From DATJPR01 sp035506295 (lineage in GTDB: Bacteria > Bacteroidota > Ignavibacteria > UBA10030 > UBA6906), in NCBI GenBank assembly GCA_035506295.1, contig DATJPR010000246.1, forward strand, positions 1-13,816: DNA of 13,816 nucleotides, written 5' to 3'. The notes below the pieces were generated by a model. The model worked only from the letters and a program-made list of their open reading frames with translations, ran no database searches and was not told where the DNA came from. Position numbers and translations under genes: made by a program. This document shows, piece after piece, positions 6,326-13,816 of this stretch (positions are counted from its first letter, which is position 1; every line of letters starts with the position of its first letter).

Positions 6326-7018
6326 ATGATTCCTCTCCGGGATACCGTCCGGTCCTCGACATTTCCCGTCGTCACCTACGGCATTATCGCCGTTTGTACG
6401 GCGGTGTTTCTGTACGAAGCATGGTTGGGTGATCGGGCGGCTTTGTTCATCAGCCGGTTTGCTCTGGTCCCGGTCTCTGTCTACCGGACGGTGCTGCATG
6501 GCAGGTTTCCGATCGCTGTGACCCTGTCCATCTTCACCTCGATGTTCCTGCACGGTGGGTGGATGCATTTGATAGGGAACATGTTGTATCTTTACATTTT
6601 CGGCGACAATGTTGAGGACAGGATCGGGCACAAGGGCTTTTTGCTCTTTTATATGTTGAGCGGAATCGGGGCGGCCCTCGCCGAGGTGCTGGCCATGCCG
6701 CAATCCCGAACACCGGTTCTCGGCGCCAGTGGGGCAATTGCCGGGGTCCTCGGGGCGTATTTTCTCTTGTTCCCTCGGGCGCGCGTCCTGACCCTGATCC
6801 CGTTGTTCTTGTTTTTCCCCATCGTGGAAATTTCGGCGTTTTTCTTCCTTGGATTCTGGTTCATCCTGCAATTTATCGAGGCCGCAGCCACGTCGACGGA
6901 GAGTGGTGCCGGAGGGGTTGCCTGGTGGGCTCATGCGGGAGGGTTTGTCGTCGGGGCGGTCCTGCTGCCGGTGTTCCTTGCCCTGACGCCCCGCTCCCGG
7001 AAATTCTTACGAACGTAG
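6326..7018 (+). CDS. Rhomboid-family intramembrane serine protease, 230 aa
   Basis: This is an inner-membrane serine protease of the rhomboid family, which cuts transmembrane or membrane-proximal segments of other proteins. The N-terminus MIPLRDTVRSSTFPVVTYG is the usual opening of this subfamily. It is followed by about six hydrophobic segments (roughly 13-30, 65-76, 80-93, 104-124, 133-150 and 155-187 in part, 200-220). Catalytic and structural residues are visible: HGGWMHLIGN with His81 and Asn85 (the H-x-x-x-N pair of the oxyanion region), the nucleophile Ser135 in GASGAIAGVLGAYF, and the general base His203 in WWAHAGGFVVG. Length is typical for a catalytic-core-only bacterial rhomboid. 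The start is set by AGGAAAG and by the promoter at 6221-6249. The secreted protease gene follows after 23 bp with no terminator, suggesting one transcript. The substrate is unknown; an envelope protein is likely. Confidence 0.93.
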   Translation: MIPLRDTVRSSTFPVVTYGIIAVCTAVFLYEAWLGDRAALFISRFALVPVSVYRTVLHGRFPIAVTLSIFTSMFLHGGWMHLIGNMLYLYIFGDNVEDRIGHKGFLLFYMLSGIGAALAEVLAMPQSRTPVLGASGAIAGVLGAYFLLFPRARVLTLIPLFLFFPIVEISAFFFLGFWFILQFIEAAATSTESGAGGVAWWAHAGGFVVGAVLLPVFLALTPRSRKFLRT

Positions 7019-7041
7019 CGAACGATCTTCTCCCTGATCCT

Positions 7042-9969
7042 ATGAACTCCAAGCTCATGCGACGCACGAGACCATTGTTGGCGCTCACAGTGTTATCCTT
7101 CGTTCTTGCCATAGGCGCAGTGCAGCCTCGTCCGCGAAATCCGGAACCACCGCGGGAAGAGAGGGTCATCGCAGGGGTCATCGTGGTGAAATTCAGGTCG
7201 AGCGTGCCGGCCGCCGCCAGTGGAATACTCTCGTCGGTCCTGTCGACGCAACTGCAACTCCGTGGCGTGCAATCGATGAAGCAGGCGTTTCCTGAAGTCC
7301 GCGCCCTTGCCCGTTCAAACCCCATGGCGCAGTCAGGGCTTGACCGCATCTTCTTTGCGACGGTGCCGGGTTCAGCGGACGTCAGGCAGATTGCCGCCCG
7401 GGTGTCACGACTCCCGGAGGTGGAGTACGCAGAGCCCAAGTACTTGCAGACCCTCTACGAAACGCCGAACGATCCGTATTTTTCTTCGATTCAGGCGAGC
7501 TATTTTTCGCTTATGCACGTGCCCGATGCCTGGTCGACGGTCAAAACGAATTCTTCGGTGATCGTTGCAGACGTGGACGGGGGGACGTATTGGCAGCACG
7601 AGGATATTCGGCCGAACATCTGGGGCGACACTGCAACGAAAAACGTGGGATGGAACTTCGCGACGAGCACGGGGAACCCCAACGGTTCCGCCTCGACGCC
7701 GATCAGCTACTCGCACGGAACGGCGACGGCGAGCCTGGTTGCTGCGGCGACGAACAATGGCGTCGGGATGGCCGGCAGTGCGTGGAATTGCGTCCTCATG
7801 CCGATCAACTCCGCATCCACCGTGATAGACAACGCGATCGAATTTGGCTACGAGGGGATTCAGTTCGCCGCGGCACATGGCGCAAAGGTGATCTCGTGCA
7901 GCTGGGGAAGAACCGGGAGTTTCTCACAGTTTGAACATGACGTCGTGAATGCCGCCACTGCATCGGGCGCCTTGATCGTCGCCGCCGCCGCCAATGCAAG
8001 CACGAACAATGATCTTGTCCCCAATTATCCTTCAAGTTTCCCGGGGGTCCTCGGCGTGGGGGCGACGTTGTCGTCGGGTCCCACGATCGCCGATTTCACC
8101 AACTATGGGATCTCTGTTCCCGTCTACGCGCCGGGTGTCAGCATCTTCGGCGCGATCGTTGGCGGTGGCTACGGTATCATCGGCAGCGGCACATCGTTTT
8201 CCACCCCGCTGACCGCAGGGCTTGCGGCCCTGCTCTTCACCCAGCACCCCGACTGGACGCCCGGGCAGGTGGCGGCACAGATCCGAGTCACCGCGGATCC
8301 TCTCGATGCGGCCAACCCGTCGTACGCCGGCGTCATCGGACACGGCATGGTGGATTTCGCGCGCGCGGTGACCGAAGCGCATCCCGGCCTGGAGATCACC
8401 GGAGACACCGCCATCGTTTCTTCCAGGCAGGAGTACATCATCCCGGGAGATACGGTTCGGATATCGATCAAGGTGAAGAACATTCTCCCTCTCACTGCGG
8501 CGAATGTGCAGTTCACACTCACCTCTTCCGACGGCGCGGTGCAGGTGCTGGGCGGCACGGCAGGCGTGACGTCCATCCCGCAGGGGACTGAGGTTGCCCT
8601 TCCCGATTTTGTCGTCCGCGCGGACACGATTACCGGATCGAGGACGGTTATCCTTGCGCTTCGATGGGTTTCCGACGGTGGTAACACAGACGCCGTTGCG
8701 ATACCTCTCCTCATTTTTTCCCAGGCGCCTCGCTGGAAATTGCATGACACTCCGGCGCCGTCGCCGCTGTATTCCGTCAAGGCGGTCACCTCATCCGTGC
8801 TCTGGGCCTCGGGAGGCGACGGAGCCCAGACGGATCCCGGCGTTGTGCGGAGCGTGGACGGCGGAGCGACATGGTCTCTTGCCACGGGGAATCTGACGAA
8901 CGTTGATCTGTATTGCATCACCGCGACCGACTCGTCGCACGCGTGGGTGGGGACGAGCGACGGGCGTATCTTCGCGACCACGAATGGCGGGACTTCCTGG
9001 AGTGCCCAGACGTATCCGGGAACGCAGTCTCCCTTCATCGACGGGATCTGGTTCTTCGACAACCTGAATGGTCGGGCTCTTGGAGATCCGCCGGGTGGAT
9101 CCAATGCCCGCTTCGTGATACTGACGACGTCGAACGGGGGGCAGACGTGGACTCATGTGCAGAGTGAGCCGAACGGAACCCTGTCAGAAGCGGGTTGGAA
9201 CAACTCCTGGTGGTGGACGGATCCGCTGCACGGCTGGTTCGGGACCAATCACAACAAGACCTGGAGAACGACCGACGGCGGATCGACGTGGGCGAGTGGG
9301 TTGACATCGGGATCCAACAGCGTTGGTGTCTCCTTCGGCGATCAACTTCACGGGGTCGCGGTGTTCGACGATGGGACGGCATCGACATCCTCCGACGGCG
9401 GTGCCACATGGAGTGCCGGCTCGACCGTAGGCGCCTCGCTCACGTCCGTCGCTTTCGTTCCGGCAACGGCATTCGTCTGGGTGTCGGGACCGTTCACGCC
9501 GTATTCTTCAAGTGACACCGGCCGTTCCTGGACGCCGGAAACGACATATCCGTTCGACGGGTCCATCGACCACGTGAGCGTGATCGACGAGAGCCATGCG
9601 TGGGGCGCTACATCCTTTGGCCAGATTCTTTCGTATATTTCCGGAGGCCCATCAGGTCCGGGCGGACCGACCGGAGGCGATTCGACGGCGTATGCGCTTT
9701 TCCAGAACTTTCCGAATCCGTTCAACAGCTCGACGGTCATATCCTATCAGCTGCCGCTGTCAAGCAACGTCACGCTTTCCGTGTATGATCTCCTTGGACG
9801 AAGGGTCGCGACGCTGGCGACGGGAACGGAACAGTCGGGTCCGGTCAGGGTAGTGTGGAGTCCTCGCGACAACGCCTCAGGGGTTTACTTTGTCCGCCTT
9901 GAGGCTGTCCCGCTCGATGGATCGCGGGGGAAATTTACGCAAACACGAAAACTCCTTTATCTCAAATGA
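7042..9969 (+). CDS. Secreted S8 (subtilisin-like) protease with Asp-box propeller and T9SS sorting domain, 975 aa
   Basis: Domain order by residue: signal peptide (1-26 approx.); an inhibitor-like propeptide (about 42-135, beginning AGVIVVKFRSS); S8 catalytic domain (about 160-445) with Asp179 in VADVDGG, His225 in SHGTATAS, oxyanion Asn318 in VAAAANAS and Ser385 in GSGTSFSTP; an Ig-like/CARDB-like domain (about 450-560); six Asp-box motifs of a BNR-type beta-propeller (604-611 SVDGGATW, 646-653, 696-703, 743-750, 783-790, 823-830); a Gly/Pro linker (868-879); and a type A T9SS C-terminal sorting domain (885-975; NFPNPFN, VYDLLGRRVATL, ASGVYFVRL). It should cross the inner membrane by Sec, be exported by the T9SS, and lose the tag at the surface. 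The triad is complete, so activity is expected. The ATG at 7042 puts the signal peptide first; the ATG at 7057 is an alternative. The rhomboid gene ends 23 bp upstream, and the next gene overlaps its stop by 4 bp. Confidence 0.95.
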   Translation: MNSKLMRRTRPLLALTVLSFVLAIGAVQPRPRNPEPPREERVIAGVIVVKFRSSVPAAASGILSSVLSTQLQLRGVQSMKQAFPEVRALARSNPMAQSGLDRIFFATVPGSADVRQIAARVSRLPEVEYAEPKYLQTLYETPNDPYFSSIQASYFSLMHVPDAWSTVKTNSSVIVADVDGGTYWQHEDIRPNIWGDTATKNVGWNFATSTGNPNGSASTPISYSHGTATASLVAAATNNGVGMAGSAWNCVLMPINSASTVIDNAIEFGYEGIQFAAAHGAKVISCSWGRTGSFSQFEHDVVNAATASGALIVAAAANASTNNDLVPNYPSSFPGVLGVGATLSSGPTIADFTNYGISVPVYAPGVSIFGAIVGGGYGIIGSGTSFSTPLTAGLAALLFTQHPDWTPGQVAAQIRVTADPLDAANPSYAGVIGHGMVDFARAVTEAHPGLEITGDTAIVSSRQEYIIPGDTVRISIKVKNILPLTAANVQFTLTSSDGAVQVLGGTAGVTSIPQGTEVALPDFVVRADTITGSRTVILALRWVSDGGNTDAVAIPLLIFSQAPRWKLHDTPAPSPLYSVKAVTSSVLWASGGDGAQTDPGVVRSVDGGATWSLATGNLTNVDLYCITATDSSHAWVGTSDGRIFATTNGGTSWSAQTYPGTQSPFIDGIWFFDNLNGRALGDPPGGSNARFVILTTSNGGQTWTHVQSEPNGTLSEAGWNNSWWWTDPLHGWFGTNHNKTWRTTDGGSTWASGLTSGSNSVGVSFGDQLHGVAVFDDGTASTSSDGGATWSAGSTVGASLTSVAFVPATAFVWVSGPFTPYSSSDTGRSWTPETTYPFDGSIDHVSVIDESHAWGATSFGQILSYISGGPSGPGGPTGGDSTAYALFQNFPNPFNSSTVISYQLPLSSNVTLSVYDLLGRRVATLATGTEQSGPVRVVWSPRDNASGVYFVRLEAVPLDGSRGKFTQTRKLLYLK

Positions 9970-10667
9970 AATTCTCCATCGGCATCGTCCCTGCGACCGT
10001 GCGCTGTGTTCGCGTGGGAGCGGCGGCGCTTGTATTCTCCACCACCGCGCTTGCACAGTTTGAAGGCGTGATCGAGAGCCGGAACCTTACGACAGACGAT
10101 GAGGGAAAACCACAGAAATTCATCATCACGATGTGGATCAAGAACGACCGGATGCGGGTGGAAACGGGGCCTATCGGCACCACGCCCGCGACCACGATGA
10201 TTTATCGCGCCGACCGGAAGATGGTGTGGATGTTGAACGAGGACGAACACTCGTTTTTCGAAATCCTCCAGAACGGGGGAGGAGCTCTCCAGGACACCGG
10301 GACCCGGAGTTCACAACCGGACGAGAGCCTGGTGAAGACCGGGAAGAAGAAAAAGATTCTGGGATATCCTTGCGATCTCTTCATCATGAAGAGTGGCGAT
10401 CAGGTCACAGAGATCTGGGGCACCCGCGCCCTGCCGGCCCTGATGGCCACGACCACCTCCGTGCTCGGAGGGGAGTCGGAGGAAGATGTCCCGAGCTGGA
10501 ATAATGAGCTTCGTCGACTCGGGATGTACACGCTTTCCGCGAGGACAACGGTCAGCGGCAAGCTTGTCGAAGCGCAGGACATTTCCAGGATTGAACAGCG
10601 GACAGTTGACGAGGAGAAATTCGAGTTGCCCGAGGGGTACAAGAAGCAAGTCATCGGTGGGAATTAA
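9966..10667 (+). CDS. DUF4412-like exported protein, 233 aa
   Basis: This is a predicted periplasmic or envelope protein with a signal peptide ending at ALA (28-30), before QFEGVIES. The body resembles DUF4412, a domain of unknown function with a LolA-like flavour: an opening F-x-G strand, repeated beta-strands, a methionine-rich MWIKNDRMRVE (about 56-66), IYRADRKMVWMLNEDEHSF (about 79-97), and a middle KKKKILGYPCDLF. The last segment resembles the 'G-Y-x-C-x-x-y' feature of that family. There is no lipobox, T9SS tag or transmembrane anchor beyond the signal. Its ATG overlaps the stop of the protease gene (ATGA, 9966-9969), so translation of the two is probably coupled and their products made together. 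It could be a lipid- or ligand-binding partner, but nothing in the sequence identifies a ligand. The stop codon lies only 10 bp from the 3' end of a convergent tRNA gene. Confidence 0.78.
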   Translation: MKFSIGIVPATVRCVRVGAAALVFSTTALAQFEGVIESRNLTTDDEGKPQKFIITMWIKNDRMRVETGPIGTTPATTMIYRADRKMVWMLNEDEHSFFEILQNGGGALQDTGTRSSQPDESLVKTGKKKKILGYPCDLFIMKSGDQVTEIWGTRALPALMATTTSVLGGESEEDVPSWNNELRRLGMYTLSARTTVSGKLVEAQDISRIEQRTVDEEKFELPEGYKKQVIGGN

Positions 10668-10677
10668 GTGCGCGATG

Positions 10678-10762
10678 TGGGGATGGAGGGACTCGAACCC
10701 TCAAGCCTGGTGAGGGCGGCAGATTTTGAGTCTGCTGCGGTTGCCAGTTTCGCCACATCCCC
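10678..10762 (-). tRNA. tRNA-Leu (anticodon CAA)
   Basis: This 85-nt class II tRNA is read on the minus strand. The acceptor stem pairs GGGGATG with CATCCCC, with discriminator A. The D-stem is GCG/CGC with GG in the loop. The anticodon stem GCAGA/TCTGC encloses loop CTCAAAA, giving anticodon CAA (plus-strand positions 10726-10728), which reads UUG. A long variable arm of about 16 nt is followed by T-stem GAGGG/CCCTC with loop TTCGAGT. The CCA end is not encoded. The 3' end points toward the DUF4412-like gene, whose stop is 10 bp away. Confidence 0.97.
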
Positions 10763-10779
10763 GGCCCACTGCGCCCCAA

Positions 10780-10808
10780 AACATACGGAGGATTGCATCG
10801 AGAATCAA
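10780..10808 (-). promoter_or_regulatory. Promoter of tRNA-Leu
   Basis: On the minus strand TTGATT (10803-10808) and TATGTT (10780-10785, continuing as TATGTTTTG) have a 17-bp spacer. The -10 box ends 17 bp before the tRNA 5' end, so a short leader of about 10 nt is expected. The -35 box is identical to that of the DUF1207-like gene promoter. Confidence 0.6.
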
Positions 10809-10839
10809 GGATGCGGTCGACTCCTACTCTCGTTCGTCC

Positions 10840-13816
10840 ATGTCTGTATCCCTCTATAGACTGAGATGCAGTGCCGCTATCGTTGCCTCGGTTGTTTTCA
10901 CTTCCCTCAGCACAGCACAAGTCCTTCAGCCTTCGCTTCCTGATACGATCGCCGTTGTCAGACCCGTGGCTTCGCGACCGGATTCGATCTATGTGCTTCC
11001 ACACATGTTCATCGCCGCTGGTTCAGAAACGGTTCTGCTGGATTCTCTTCTGGTCCTTCGCGCTGACACCGACTTTGTTCTGTTTCCTACGCACGGAAGC
11101 GTGAAGTTCACGCCTGCATTCTGGAACCTCGTCACTGCTCGTGGACTCCGATCGCCTGCCGTTTCCGTCCGGTTCCGCTACTACCCGTTCTCCTTTCAGG
11201 ATTTCTACTCGCGCCATCAGGTCATTGTCCTCCGGGACTCGGCGGACACCTCGCGACTCGTCCGCCCGCCGGCAACGCTGAACCTCGAAGACATCTTCGG
11301 ATCCCATCTGCAGAAGAGCGGAAGCATCTTCCGGGGATTCACTGTCGGCACGAACAGGGACCTCTCGCTGAGTTCCGGCCTCCGGATGCAACTCTCGGGA
11401 AAACTGACCCAGGACATCGAAGTGGCTGCCGTGCTGACCGACGAGAACACGCCGATTCAACCGGAAGGAACGACACAGACGCTGCAGGAATTCGACAAGG
11501 TGTTCGTGAACATCCGGGGAAAGGATCTGTCTGCCACGCTGGGAGATTTTGTGCTCAATGTGAACGGCACGGAATTCGCCAATCTCTCACGAAAGCTCCA
11601 GGGTGCGGAGGCGGATGCCACCTACCGGTTCGGCTTCTCGAATGGTTCGGCGGTTGCAGCCGGCGCGGTCACGCGGGGAAAGTTTAACACGATGCAATTC
11701 AATGGGATTGAAGGGGTCCAGGGCCCATATCTTCTCACCGGCAGGTACCAGGAGCAGTCGATCCTCGTCGTTGCCGGCACCGAAAAAGTGTACGTGGACG
11801 GCGAGCTCATGGTTCGCGGCGAATCCAACGACTATACCATCGACTACTCGCTCGGGGAAATCACTTTCTCCACTCGTCGCTTGATTACGGCCGCTTCACG
11901 CATTACCGTGGATTTTGAATATTCCGACCGTCAGTTCTCCCGTACGCTCCTTGGCGGACAGACGAAATCGTCGTTCCTGAATGACCATGGCCGTCTCACC
12001 CTCACCTTCTTCCGTGAAGCCGACGACCCGTCCGCCCCGATCGATCTCAACCTGACCGACAGCGTTCGAAATATCATTGCCTCCGCCGGGGCGGACAGAA
12101 ACCGGGCGGTCATGAGCGGCGTGACACAGGTTGATTCCAACGGAGTGTATTTGCAGATCGACACGGTCCTGGCCGGAGGGGTCGCGGAGCGCTTCTATCG
12201 CTATGCACCCGGCGATCCCGACGCGCACTATAACGTGACCTTTTCCAAAGTCCCGCCAGGCCAGGGGGAGTATACACGACGGCAGATCGGGATTTACGAT
12301 TGGCACGGGCCGGGCGGAGGAGACTATGTGCCACTCCAATATTTGCCCCTCCCTCAATCACAGCAAATGATGGATGTCCAACTGGATGTTGACCCTGCGA
12401 AGCAATTGCACGTCACCGGGGAATTCGCGGGAACCACGTTCGATCCCAACCGCCTCTCCCTGACGGATGTGAAGCAAAACGGCAACGGAGTAAATGCGGG
12501 AGTGCAGTGGAGCCCCACCTCCCTGATGCTTGGCGGGACCAACCTGGGCAGGCTTGACGTTGCGATCCACGAGCGCTATACGAGCGATGCCTTCAACCCG
12601 CTCGACAGAACAACGGACATTGAATACGGTAGGAAATGGGGGATCGATTCGCTCATCCAGACGAGCGAAGAAGTCCGGGAGGGTTCGCTTTCGTATTCCC
12701 CGGATTCATCCGTCACCGTGGGCGGGAACATCGGGACAAACACGCGGGGCAATGGTTTCCATTCTGCCCGCGATGCGGGGCTCTTCTCTCTCCACGCCCC
12801 GTCGGTAGGGAGGGCCGATTATGCGATCGAGAGCATTCGATCGACCGACGACGAAAGCGGAACGCGCAGTTCATGGTTGCGACAGAAGGGGGGTGTCGAA
12901 CGGACGGTGTTCGATCTCCTTGTGCCGCATGTGACCTACGAGGCGGAGCGCCGCATCTACAGCAGCGACTCGATGGAAACCGGCGCAGGCTCGTTCTCCT
13001 TCGATGATATCGGCGCCGGTGTGACGATCAAGGGGCTTGGGCCGCTGACCGCGTCGATGGATTTCGGATGGAGGGACGACGATTTTGCGCTGAACGGCAG
13101 GCTGCTGCACGAGTCGAATTCCGTTACGAAGACCTTCGGCGTCAAATTGAATGAATGGAACAACATTGCCGACCAGGTCGATGTGGCGATACGGAATCGG
13201 ACGTTTGCGCCGGAGTTCCAGTCGGGAAATCCCGACGTGCGGAGCGTCCTCGTGCGGAACCAGACACGGTACTCACCGCTCAACCACGGTCTGGAGACTG
13301 ATCTTGTGTACGAGGTGTCGACGGAACGCGCTGCGAAGCTCGAACGGGTGTATGTCAAGGTTGCGGTCGGCACCGGAACATACAAGTATCTCGGGGACCT
13401 CAATCACAATGGTCTTGCCGATGACGACGAATTTGTACCGGCGCGGTTCGACGGGGACTACATCGCAGAAACAGTGCCAAGTGACAATTTGATCCCGGTC
13501 ATCAACCTTCGTACCGGGCTACGCGTGCGGACAACACCGGCACGGTTCGTCCACGCGCAGAGCGTCTTCGGAGACATTGTGCGGGCGTTGACGGCTGAAA
13601 CGTATATTCGTGTCGATGAAAAAAGCACCGAGCATGATCTGGCGAAAATCTACCTGCTGCATTTCGACAGTTTTCGCAAAGATTCAACGACTCTCGATGG
13701 TTCTCGTTTGTTCAGTCAGGATCTGTTTATTCTTGACGGCAACCCGCTGTTTTCTGCACGGTTTCGATTTGATGACCGGCAAGGTCTTACCAATCTCAGC
13801 GACGGCCTGGAACGGA
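10840..13816 (+). CDS. Very large exported protein, SprA-like motifs, 3'-truncated by the window
   Basis: The frame is open from the ATG at 10840 to the last base: 992 residues with no stop. The N-terminus is a signal peptide (MSVSLYRLRCSAAIVASVVF, then TSLSTA before QVLQ). Residues about 148-260 carry a motif-rich block (FRGFTVGTNRDLSLSSG near 164-180, LTDENTPIQPEGTTQ near 199-213). Residues 313-343 read GTEKVYVDGELMVRG then NDYTIDYSLGEITF, like the repeated block of SprA-type outer-membrane proteins. Later parts are rich in alternating strands. Residues 853-864 (DLNHNGLADDDE) match an EF-hand-like calcium loop. I judge it an outer-membrane or surface barrel-type protein, but it is not a canonical SprA and its function is unknown. 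The start has no Shine-Dalgarno sequence; a GGAGG at 10787-10791 is too far away. No promoter is obvious in the 77 bp shared with the divergent tRNA. Confidence 0.85.
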   Translation, partial: MSVSLYRLRCSAAIVASVVFTSLSTAQVLQPSLPDTIAVVRPVASRPDSIYVLPHMFIAAGSETVLLDSLLVLRADTDFVLFPTHGSVKFTPAFWNLVTARGLRSPAVSVRFRYYPFSFQDFYSRHQVIVLRDSADTSRLVRPPATLNLEDIFGSHLQKSGSIFRGFTVGTNRDLSLSSGLRMQLSGKLTQDIEVAAVLTDENTPIQPEGTTQTLQEFDKVFVNIRGKDLSATLGDFVLNVNGTEFANLSRKLQGAEADATYRFGFSNGSAVAAGAVTRGKFNTMQFNGIEGVQGPYLLTGRYQEQSILVVAGTEKVYVDGELMVRGESNDYTIDYSLGEITFSTRRLITAASRITVDFEYSDRQFSRTLLGGQTKSSFLNDHGRLTLTFFREADDPSAPIDLNLTDSVRNIIASAGADRNRAVMSGVTQVDSNGVYLQIDTVLAGGVAERFYRYAPGDPDAHYNVTFSKVPPGQGEYTRRQIGIYDWHGPGGGDYVPLQYLPLPQSQQMMDVQLDVDPAKQLHVTGEFAGTTFDPNRLSLTDVKQNGNGVNAGVQWSPTSLMLGGTNLGRLDVAIHERYTSDAFNPLDRTTDIEYGRKWGIDSLIQTSEEVREGSLSYSPDSSVTVGGNIGTNTRGNGFHSARDAGLFSLHAPSVGRADYAIESIRSTDDESGTRSSWLRQKGGVERTVFDLLVPHVTYEAERRIYSSDSMETGAGSFSFDDIGAGVTIKGLGPLTASMDFGWRDDDFALNGRLLHESNSVTKTFGVKLNEWNNIADQVDVAIRNRTFAPEFQSGNPDVRSVLVRNQTRYSPLNHGLETDLVYEVSTERAAKLERVYVKVAVGTGTYKYLGDLNHNGLADDDEFVPARFDGDYIAETVPSDNLIPVINLRTGLRVRTTPARFVHAQSVFGDIVRALTAETYIRVDEKSTEHDLAKIYLLHFDSFRKDSTTLDGSRLFSQDLFILDGNPLFSARFRFDDRQGLTNLSDGLER

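Noticed and set aside
6302..7234. 13-bp direct repeat GGAATACTCTCGT at 6302-6314 and 7222-7234
   Set aside because: About one such match is expected by chance in a window of this size, and it does not border any mobile or inserted segment.
8169..9104. Minus-strand open frame (311 codons) inside the S8 protease gene
   Set aside because: The plus-strand frame is unbroken with catalytic and Asp-box motifs; the minus frame shows no motif.
6326..9969. Rhombosortase-type pairing, in which the rhomboid trims the C-terminus of the neighbouring S8 protease
   Set aside because: That system needs a GlyGly-CTERM tail with a transmembrane helix on the substrate. This protease instead ends in a complete T9SS type A sorting domain with no membrane segment.
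10668..10859. 63-codon plus-strand open frame after the DUF4412-like gene
   Set aside because: It runs through the antisense of tRNA-Leu and translates as the familiar false product of a tRNA gene.
10793..10864. Possible short leader peptide (TTG start after GGAGG) before the large exported protein
   Set aside because: The GGAGG is only 1 nt from the TTG, the peptide has no attenuator-like codon run, and no hairpins follow.

Overview
The window looks like a chromosomal stretch from an uncultured or little-studied member of the Bacteroidota/Ignavibacteriota side of the FCB group. The strongest pointer is the C-terminal type A sorting domain (NFPNPFN...VYDLLGR...ASGVYFVRL) on the large protease at 7042-9969. 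This is the secretion tag of the type IX secretion system (T9SS) in the form common in Ignavibacteria, Kryptonia and Calditrichota. Other pointers are several starts with no Shine-Dalgarno sequence, putative -10 boxes of the TAnnTTT kind, and a large outer-membrane-type protein whose motifs resemble SprA-like proteins. Base composition is moderately GC-rich by eye. No phage, IS element, CRISPR array or toxin-antitoxin pair is visible, and the region reads as ordinary, fairly compact chromosome.

Layout, left to right. (1) 1-636: the 3' part of a group 3 [NiFe]-hydrogenase large subunit, closed by a strong hairpin terminator. (2) 760-1314: a small HD-domain hydrolase. It is followed by an 88-bp perfect-period array of eleven 8-bp G-rich units (1321-1408), which fills the gap to a convergent gene. 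(3) 1421-2311 (-) and 2437-3192 (+): a divergent pair of exported, probably outer-membrane, proteins (a DUF1207-like protein and an unnamed Gly-rich barrel candidate). A bidirectional terminator at 3209-3253 follows. (4) 3265-4974 (-) and 5050-6147 (-): an acyl-CoA synthetase-like enzyme that lacks the usual catalytic lysine, and a stand-alone histidinol-phosphate aminotransferase (hisC). (5) 6187-6249: back-to-back promoters, one for hisC and one for the rightward cluster. (6) 6326-10667: a tight rightward cluster of rhomboid protease, secreted subtilisin-like protease with Asp-box propeller and T9SS tag, and a DUF4412-like exported protein. The last two overlap by 4 bp. (7) 10678-10762 (-): tRNA-Leu(CAA) with its own promoter. 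(8) 10840-13816 (+): the first 992 residues of a very large exported protein that runs off the window.

How they may fit together: most of the right two-thirds concerns the cell envelope. The rhomboid, the T9SS-routed protease and the DUF4412 protein are arranged as a co-transcribed unit, and this is the best candidate here for an undescribed functional group. The proposed link between them is inference from spacing and overlap only. The hydrogenase, HD protein, acyl-CoA synthetase and hisC are metabolic or housekeeping genes with no clear shared pathway. All family assignments come from reading motifs by eye; no database search was run.
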